Origin: Microbacterium sp. SSM24
Lineage (GTDB): Bacteria > Actinomycetota > Actinomycetes > Actinomycetales > Microbacteriaceae
Assembly (NCBI RefSeq): GCF_025989145.1
Contig: NZ_JAPDNQ010000001.1
Coordinates: 1,426,001 to 1,490,000, forward strand
Direction: 5' to 3'
DNA length: 64,000 nucleotides
Positions within the stretch are counted from its first letter, which is position 1. Each line of letters opens with the position of its first letter. Made by a program: the position numbers and the translations under genes. Positions 59,314 to 64,000 of this stretch are shown here, piece by piece. The notes beneath the pieces were generated by a model. That model saw only the letters and a list, made by a program, of their open reading frames with translations. It did not search any database and had not been told where the DNA came from.

Positions 59314-60786
59314 TCAGGCCCGCTCGACGCGAGGCGGCGCCTTCACGAAGAGAAGCAGCACGAAACCGATCGCCAGGATGAGGGCGATGCCGAGGATGCC
59401 GTACAGCGTCTGGTTCCCGGCGAGTGCGATGAACAGTCCCCACAGCAGCGCGGCCATCCAGCTGGCCGCCCGTCCGGTGGTGGCGTAGAGGCCGAAGATC
59501 TCGCCCTCCTGTCCGACGGGCGTGACCCGCGCGAGGAAGGATCGCGACGCCGCCTGCGCCGGGCCGACGAGCGCGGCCAGCACGATGCCGGCCGCCCAGA
59601 ACAGTCCCTTGCCGGCACCCGCTCCGATGAACACCGCGACGCAGCACGCGATGATCCCGCCGATCGCGAACAGGATCACCGCCTTCGGCCCGAAGCGATC
59701 GTCGAGGCGCCCAGCGAGGATCGTCGAGATGCCCGCGACCAGGTTGAGGACGATGCCGAAGATGACGAGGTCGGTGAAGCCGAACCCGAACACGCGGGCG
59801 GCGATGACGGTGCCGAACGTGAACACGGCCGCGAGCCCGTCGCGGTAGACCGCCGACGCGAGCAGGAACCACAGCGTCGGACGGTGCTCGCGCCACAGCC
59901 GCGCCACCGAGCGGAGGAGCTCCACGTACCCCGCGAAGAACCCGACGCGCTTCGCGGAGCTCGACGGCGGCGGCTCGGGCACGTTCCGGAAGATCGGGAT
60001 GCAGAAGATGATCGTCCACAGCGTCGCCCCGGCCGCGATGAGCTGGAACGTGATCGCCTGGGTGCCGTCGAGCACGCCGCTGAGGATCAGCCCGACGACG
60101 ATCACGAGCGCGACGATCCCGCCCAAGTAGCCGAAGCCCCAGCCCAGCCCGGACACCCGGCCGACGGTCTTCGGCGTCGAGACCGACACGAGCAGCGCGT
60201 TGTAGTTCGCGCCGGCGATCTCGCCGACGACGCTGCCGAACGCGATCATCGCGACGCCGAACCAGAACAGCGTCGGGGTGCCCGTGACGAAGGCCATCGC
60301 CAGCTGGCACGCGATCAGCAGCCCCGTGAAGATGCCGAGCATGAGCTTGCGGCGACCGGTGGCGTCGGCGCGCTGACCGAGCACCGGGGCGAGCAGGGCG
60401 ATAAGGATGCCGGCGACCATGATGCCCCAGCCGAGGTTCGCGTCGAGGGCTCCCAGCGCACGGCAGTACTCGGTGAGGGCGTTCGCGGCGGTGTCGCAGT
60501 CGATCTCCTCTCCGTTCACGATCCCGCTCGCGGCGACGGCCTTGTCGAGGAAGAACGGCGACACGAGGAAGCTCGGGACCCACACGAACGTGAGGAGCAC
60601 GGAGTTGAACGGCTGGGTCGCCCAGTCCCACAGCGCCCACGAGAAGACCCGCTTGCGGGGGATCGGCGCCTCGGACCCGGCGTCCTGGAAGACGTCGGCG
60701 AACGGCCGGATCGCGCCCGTGTTGGCCGCGGCGGGCGGCGCCGGGGTGCGGAAGATCGGCTCCTCGGAGGAGTTCTCGGGTCCCAT
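59314..60786 (-). CDS. MFS transporter, UMF1 (Atg22-like) family
   Basis: A 490-residue transporter with about 12 helices. The first helix region FSWALWDWATQPFNSVLLTFVWVPSFLV is the signature of the UMF1/Atg22-like family, and DATGRRKLMLGIFTGLL is motif A. An acidic, Pro-rich cytoplasmic N-terminus of about 45 residues precedes it. Yeast Atg22 exports amino acids from the vacuole; bacterial substrates are not known. ATG 60786 is preferred because TACCGT lies seven bases upstream; GTG 60795 overlaps that hexamer. It converges on the MarR-like gene at a shared long hairpin. Confidence 0.85.
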   Translation of the reverse strand: MGPENSSEEPIFRTPAPPAAANTGAIRPFADVFQDAGSEAPIPRKRVFSWALWDWATQPFNSVLLTFVWVPSFLVSPFFLDKAVAASGIVNGEEIDCDTAANALTEYCRALGALDANLGWGIMVAGILIALLAPVLGQRADATGRRKLMLGIFTGLLIACQLAMAFVTGTPTLFWFGVAMIAFGSVVGEIAGANYNALLVSVSTPKTVGRVSGLGWGFGYLGGIVALVIVVGLILSGVLDGTQAITFQLIAAGATLWTIIFCIPIFRNVPEPPPSSSAKRVGFFAGYVELLRSVARLWREHRPTLWFLLASAVYRDGLAAVFTFGTVIAARVFGFGFTDLVIFGIVLNLVAGISTILAGRLDDRFGPKAVILFAIGGIIACCVAVFIGAGAGKGLFWAAGIVLAALVGPAQAASRSFLARVTPVGQEGEIFGLYATTGRAASWMAALLWGLFIALAGNQTLYGILGIALILAIGFVLLLFVKAPPRVERA

Positions 60787-60793
60787 GCTCGTC

Positions 60794-60799
60794 ACGGTA
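60794..60799 (-). promoter_or_regulatory. Leaderless -10 hexamer for the UMF1-type MFS gene
   Basis: TACCGT on the minus strand, seven bases before the ATG at 60786. Confidence 0.45.
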
Positions 60800-61000
60800 G
60801 GGCCCTTCGGTGAACATGCGGTGCAGCGGCGCGGTGCGAGCGCGATTCCGGATGCCGCGGAGCCTCGTCGCCCCGCGCGATCAGGCTACGTGGTGTCATG
60901 CCCGCTGGTGGCGTCGAATGTCGCGCGTGAGATCTCGACCGAGTTGCGCCGACTTCAGATGTCCCCCGAAAGTCCTACAGCGCTCCTCGGAAGCCATTCG

Positions 61001-61006
61001 TATGGT
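61001..61006 (+). promoter_or_regulatory. -10 hexamer for the secreted unknown protein
   Basis: TATGGT followed by an A-rich stretch (GAGAAAAAACACCAATG), within DNA clearly less GC-rich than the window average. It gives a leader of roughly 30 nt before the ATG at 61044. Confidence 0.5.
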
Positions 61007-61043
61007 TGAGAAAAAACACCAATGAATTTCCGCTGGAGACCAC

Positions 61044-61766
61044 ATGCTTCGCCTTTTCCGCCACCTCACAACACTCAGCAGCGTGGCCGTCGTCATGGCG
61101 CTCGTGCCACTCGCAGTGGCTGCGACCCCATCGGCGGCCGTGCCGATGGACGCTCCAGCGAACCTCTCTGCTGCAGACGAGAAAGCAGTTCGAAGCTTCT
61201 TCGATAAGTTCGGCGTCGGTCTGACGACCCAGGATCGGCTCATCGCAGAGTTCGAGAGCGGTGGGCAGTGGGACAGCATGAGCCCCACGTCCGTTGCAAG
61301 ATCTACGACCGTCCGCAACCTGGATGGCGTCAGCTGGAGCGTCAGCACCTATCCGGACGGTTCGGTAAAGGCCGAAGGCATTGGGTCAGACACCGGTTCC
61401 GCGCGCGGGATCAGTCAACTCGGTGTCAACGGCTGCAACTACGTCGCAGGGCGGTATGGAAACTTCTCCGGCTGTCACATCTACTACTGGGTCGGAGTCG
61501 CGCAGATGGGGTTCTATGCGGACTTCACCATTGCGAAAGGTGCCTACGACAAGATCACCAGCGCCTGGGGAGGCACTCTGTTCGCCGGTGGCGCATGCGG
61601 TCAGACGGTTCCCGAAGCGCGCATCGTCAAGAAGTACGAGTCCTCTACGGGAAAGGCAGTCGCAGGATTGACGGCCCAAGCCACGATGTGTGGAACGGGC
61701 TTCACGGTGAACTTCCCTTCATACCTTCACGTCGGGGGTAATCGCGCCACCCACAACTACAACTGA
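61044..61766 (+). CDS. Secreted protein of unknown function, lower-GC region
   Basis: A 240-residue exported protein. The signal peptide MLRLFRHLTTLSSVAVVMAL ends near AVAATPSA. The mature part has an N-terminal helical stretch (LSAADEKAVRSFFDKFGVGL), then a Gly/Ser/Thr-rich beta domain with four cysteines in NGCNYVAG, SGCHIYYW, GACGQTV and TMCGTG, likely two disulfides. GVAQMGFYADFTIAKGAYDKI is a distinctive conserved-looking core. No enzyme motif is present. GGAGA precedes the ATG. Codon use and base composition differ from neighbours, hinting at transfer. A 42-residue membrane protein gene follows 22 bp later. I do not recognise the family. Confidence 0.7.
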   Translation: MLRLFRHLTTLSSVAVVMALVPLAVAATPSAAVPMDAPANLSAADEKAVRSFFDKFGVGLTTQDRLIAEFESGGQWDSMSPTSVARSTTVRNLDGVSWSVSTYPDGSVKAEGIGSDTGSARGISQLGVNGCNYVAGRYGNFSGCHIYYWVGVAQMGFYADFTIAKGAYDKITSAWGGTLFAGGACGQTVPEARIVKKYESSTGKAVAGLTAQATMCGTGFTVNFPSYLHVGGNRATHNYN

Positions 61767-61788
61767 TCGGGAATTGGCTGGAAGGAAG

Positions 61789-61917
61789 ATGATGGACTCT
61801 CTCGTGCTCTGGAATGCGTACATGGTCGTCTCGACTGTCGTGCTGGTGGCGGCAATCGTAGGGCTGGGGGTGTGGCTTCGCGCGCGGAAGAAGCGTGGCC
61901 GATCGCACGACGCTTGA
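61789..61917 (+). CDS. 42-residue single-span membrane protein, unknown
   Basis: ATG 61789 opens a 42-codon frame starting MMDSLVLWNAYMVVSTVVLV and ending with a basic tail WLRARKKRGRSHDA. One hydrophobic helix spans about residues 10-31, with positive residues after it, so the C-terminus should be cytoplasmic. GGAAGGA precedes the start. It lies 22 bp after the secreted protein gene in the same direction and ends 117 bp before an MFS exporter, so it probably belongs to the same transcript as the secreted protein. It could be an immunity, anchoring or regulatory peptide; nothing in the sequence decides. Confidence 0.6.
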   Translation: MMDSLVLWNAYMVVSTVVLVAAIVGLGVWLRARKKRGRSHDA

Positions 61918-62034
61918 CCGCATCGAAGGATGCTCTGACCGAGCCGCCCCGAGCACGGGTGATTCGGCTCCCCGACGGGGTGATTCCCGACGGGACCCCT
62001 GGATGCCGCGGCATCCGCTGTGCTTCACTTCGCT

Positions 62035-63612
62035 ATGACCGACCCGCAGCCCGCGCCCACCGCGTTCAACGGACGCCTGGCGCTGCTTCTCGCCATGGCG
62101 ATGTTCGTGCTCGTCGTCGACACGTCGATCATGAACGTGTCGATCTCGGCTGTGGTGCAGGAGCTCGGCACCACCGCGAGCGGCGTGCAGGGCGCGATCG
62201 CGCTCGAGGCGCTCGTCTCGGCGGCGTTCATCCTCATCGGCGGCAAGACCGGCGACCTGATCGGCCGCAAACTCGCGTACATCCTGGGACTGATCGGCTA
62301 CGCGATCGGCGCCGTCGCGATGACGTTCGCGCAGAGTCTGACCGCCGTCATCATCTTCTGGGCGATCATCGGCGGAATCGGCGCCTCCCTCCTGCTGCCG
62401 TCGATGCAGTCGCTCATCCACGGCAACTTCGCCGGCGCCCACCAGAAGCGCGTCTACGCGCTGGTCGGCGCGTCGGCGGCGATCGCGGCGGCGGTCGGCC
62501 CGCTCCTCGGCGGCTTCATCACCACGTTCTGGTCGTACCGCGTGGCGTTCGCGCTGGAGGCCGTGATCATCGCGGTCGTGCTGCTGGGCGCGGGCCTCGT
62601 GAAGGACGTGAAGTACACCGGCGACCGATCGATCGACCTCGTCGGCGCCGGCCTGTCGGTGATCGGCATGGGCGGTGTCGTGCTCGGCATCCTGGTGTGG
62701 CAGGAGGGCGGCGGCTACGTCGGCGTCATCATCGGCCTCGGCGTGGTCGCGCTCGGCGGGCTCGCGTGGTGGCTGAACGCGCGCAAGAAGCGGGGCAAGC
62801 CGGTGCTCCTCGATCCCGCGCTGTTCGCGTCGAAGCCGTTTCGCACGGGCGTGAGCGGGCAGCTCCTTCAGCAGATCGCGCTCGGCGGCACCATGATCGT
62901 GCTTCCGCTGTACCTGCAGATGGTGCTCGAGTACAACGCCCTCCAGGCGGGTCTGTCGATCGCTCCGCTGTCGCTGAGCATGTTCGCCGTCGCCATCTGG
63001 GCCGGTCGCCGAGCGAAAGGGCGCCCCGCGAACCTGATCCTGACCGGCTTCGTGCTCGCCTTCGTCGGACTTCTCGCGATCGTGCCGCTCGTGCCGATCG
63101 CCGACAGCGGCTGGTACCTCACGCTCCCGCTCATCGTCGCCGGCTCGGGCCTCGGTCTGCTCGTCTCGCAGCTCAACAACTACACGCTGTCGCCGATCTC
63201 CGATGAGCGTGTCAGCGAGGCCGCCGGCGTCAACTCGGCCGCCGGCTCGTTCGGCCTCTCCTTCGGCCTGGCCTTCGCCGGAGCGATCATGCTCGCGACG
63301 CTCGCCGCCTCGTTCACGTCGCTCGCTGCGTCGAGCGACGTGCTCACCGCCGAGCAGCAGCAGCAGGTGTCGACGGTGCTCGAGGAGGACGCGGAGCTCA
63401 TGTCCAACACCGGTCTCGAGCAGCTGCTGGCCGACGAGCCGCCGGCGGCGTCCGCCGAGGTGATCCGCATCAACACCGAGGCCCGGCACATCGCCCTTCA
63501 GGTCGCGCTGCTCATCCCGATCCTCGCGGCGGCCCTCGGGGCTCTCAACGCGTTCCGGATGCGCCGGCTGCCCGACCCGAAGGCGTCGTCGTCGGAGACG
63601 CTGCTCGGCTGA
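62035..63612 (+). CDS. MFS exporter, DHA2 (14-helix) family
   Basis: A 525-residue transporter with 14 predicted helices. VLVVDTSIMNVSISAVVQELG opens the first helix; GGKTGDLIGRKLAY is motif A and VGASAAIAAAVGPLLGGFI is antiporter motif C. A polar insert near residues 440-480 (AEQQQQVSTVLEEDAELM) separates the last two helices, just as in the other DHA2 exporter at 19.7-21.4 kb, so the two are likely paralogues. ATG 62035 (MTDPQPAP) is preferred to 62020. Its substrate is unknown; proximity to the secreted unknown protein might be chance. Confidence 0.85.
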   Translation: MTDPQPAPTAFNGRLALLLAMAMFVLVVDTSIMNVSISAVVQELGTTASGVQGAIALEALVSAAFILIGGKTGDLIGRKLAYILGLIGYAIGAVAMTFAQSLTAVIIFWAIIGGIGASLLLPSMQSLIHGNFAGAHQKRVYALVGASAAIAAAVGPLLGGFITTFWSYRVAFALEAVIIAVVLLGAGLVKDVKYTGDRSIDLVGAGLSVIGMGGVVLGILVWQEGGGYVGVIIGLGVVALGGLAWWLNARKKRGKPVLLDPALFASKPFRTGVSGQLLQQIALGGTMIVLPLYLQMVLEYNALQAGLSIAPLSLSMFAVAIWAGRRAKGRPANLILTGFVLAFVGLLAIVPLVPIADSGWYLTLPLIVAGSGLGLLVSQLNNYTLSPISDERVSEAAGVNSAAGSFGLSFGLAFAGAIMLATLAASFTSLAASSDVLTAEQQQQVSTVLEEDAELMSNTGLEQLLADEPPAASAEVIRINTEARHIALQVALLIPILAAALGALNAFRMRRLPDPKASSSETLLG

Positions 63613-63645
63613 GGCATCCGACCCCGCGGTCATCGATCCCGCGTC

Positions 63646-64000
63646 TCAGGACTCCGTGGACTCCCGCGGCGGGTTGTGCATGAATTCGATGCGGATGCCG
63701 TTGCCGTCCTCGACGAACGAGGCGTAGTACCGCTCGTTGAAGCGCGGGTAGAGCTTCGGGTCGCGCACGACGGTCCAGCCCGCGTCCACGGCGACGGCGT
63801 GGAGCCGGTCCACGTCGGCGCGGGAGTCGACCGCGAATGCGAGGTGCTGCCATCCGACGCGACCGTGCCGATGCGGTCCTGATCCCGGCTCCCGCGCGGG
63901 CAGGAGGATGAACTCGGTCTCGCCCTCGGTGTGCCACGAGACCGAGCCGTCGGCGTCGTACCGGGTGAATCCGAGGGCGGTGAAGACGGGATCGAATTGC
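63646..64000 (-). CDS. VOC/glyoxalase-family protein, C-terminal part (runs off the window)
   Basis: About 117 codons of the C-terminal portion are present; the start lies to the right of the window. The translation includes FDPVFTALGFTRYDADGSVSWH, WQHLAFAVDSRADVDRLHAVAVDAGW and ASFVEDGNGIRIEFMHNPP. These show the beta-alpha-beta-beta-beta unit and the histidine (QHLAF) and glutamate (IEFM) metal ligands of vicinal-oxygen-chelate proteins. Members are glyoxalases, dioxygenases or resistance proteins; the role here is unknown. It converges on the MFS gene with a 33-bp gap. Confidence 0.8.
   Translation of the reverse strand, partial: QFDPVFTALGFTRYDADGSVSWHTEGETEFILLPAREPGSGPHRHGRVGWQHLAFAVDSRADVDRLHAVAVDAGWTVVRDPKLYPRFNERYYASFVEDGNGIRIEFMHNPPRESTES

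Overview
The window is high-GC DNA with one continuous coding style, GTG/ATG starts, and many stop-start overlaps of the ATGA or GTGA kind. Gene content points to an actinobacterium, most likely family Microbacteriaceae and close to Microbacterium: a hisC-linked 2-oxoacid dehydrogenase operon, cysteine-free ribosomal proteins L28/L33/S14, DUF222-HNH endonuclease, dCTP deaminase, and DtxR- and Zur-type boxes. The genus is inferred from gene style, not from a marker gene.

Layout. 1-3.7 kb: start of purB, a low-molecular-weight tyrosine phosphatase and a secreted ExeM-type nuclease. 3.9-5.9 kb: a WXG-like small protein with an alpha/beta hydrolase, then a four-helix membrane protein. 6.0-10.7 kb: hisC plus E1alpha/E1beta/E2 of a branched-chain-type 2-oxoacid dehydrogenase. 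10.7-13.3 kb: lipoprotein and glycosyltransferase. 13.35-19.8 kb: a zinc region with a Zur-type box, znuA-znuC-znuB, a Zur-like regulator, a CECG permease and its His-rich partner. 19.7-24.2 kb: MFS exporter, 3-methyladenine glycosylase, rpmB-rpmG-rpsN and an esterase. 24.4-26.5 kb: hydrolase/TetR divergon and an HU protein. 26.6-34.4 kb: CopD-CtaG fusion, Pif1-like helicase, iron-controlled heme oxygenase with a DUF2470 protein, a penicillin-binding-fold lipoprotein that lacks its catalytic residues, and an EamA exporter.

34.4-35.97 kb is a 1.47-kb island between a 42-bp fragment of tRNA-Gly(CCC) and the intact gene. It carries one CPBP-type membrane protease and no integrase. Beside it lie a frameshifted DUF222-HNH gene (36.1-37.5 kb) and 23-bp tandem repeats. 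37.8-39.6 kb holds dcd, a palindrome-controlled leader with a 23-codon ORF, and a membrane protein. 39.6-45.3 kb is a GntR-controlled polyamine-type ABC importer with a cache-domain protein. 45.4-56.6 kb is an eleven-gene sulfur operon on the minus strand: sulfite reductase, cysH, cysD, cysN, a sulfonate-type ABC importer, siroheme methyltransferase, ferredoxin reductase, ferredoxin and a thioredoxin-reductase-like protein. A sirohydrochlorin-chelatase-like gene lies just upstream. 57.6-59.2 kb has two divergent MarR-like regulators with Gly/Pro/His-rich regions. 59.3-64 kb has two MFS transporters, a lower-GC unknown pair (a 240-aa secreted protein and a 42-aa membrane peptide) and a partial VOC protein.

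A pattern seen throughout is a TANNNT-like -10 hexamer 6-7 nt before the start codon in about 17 genes, which suggests widespread leaderless transcription. Genes inside operons or behind longer leaders mostly keep GGAGG-type ribosome sites. Convergent genes are separated by strong hairpins. No CRISPR array, rRNA, complete insertion sequence or intact integrase was seen.
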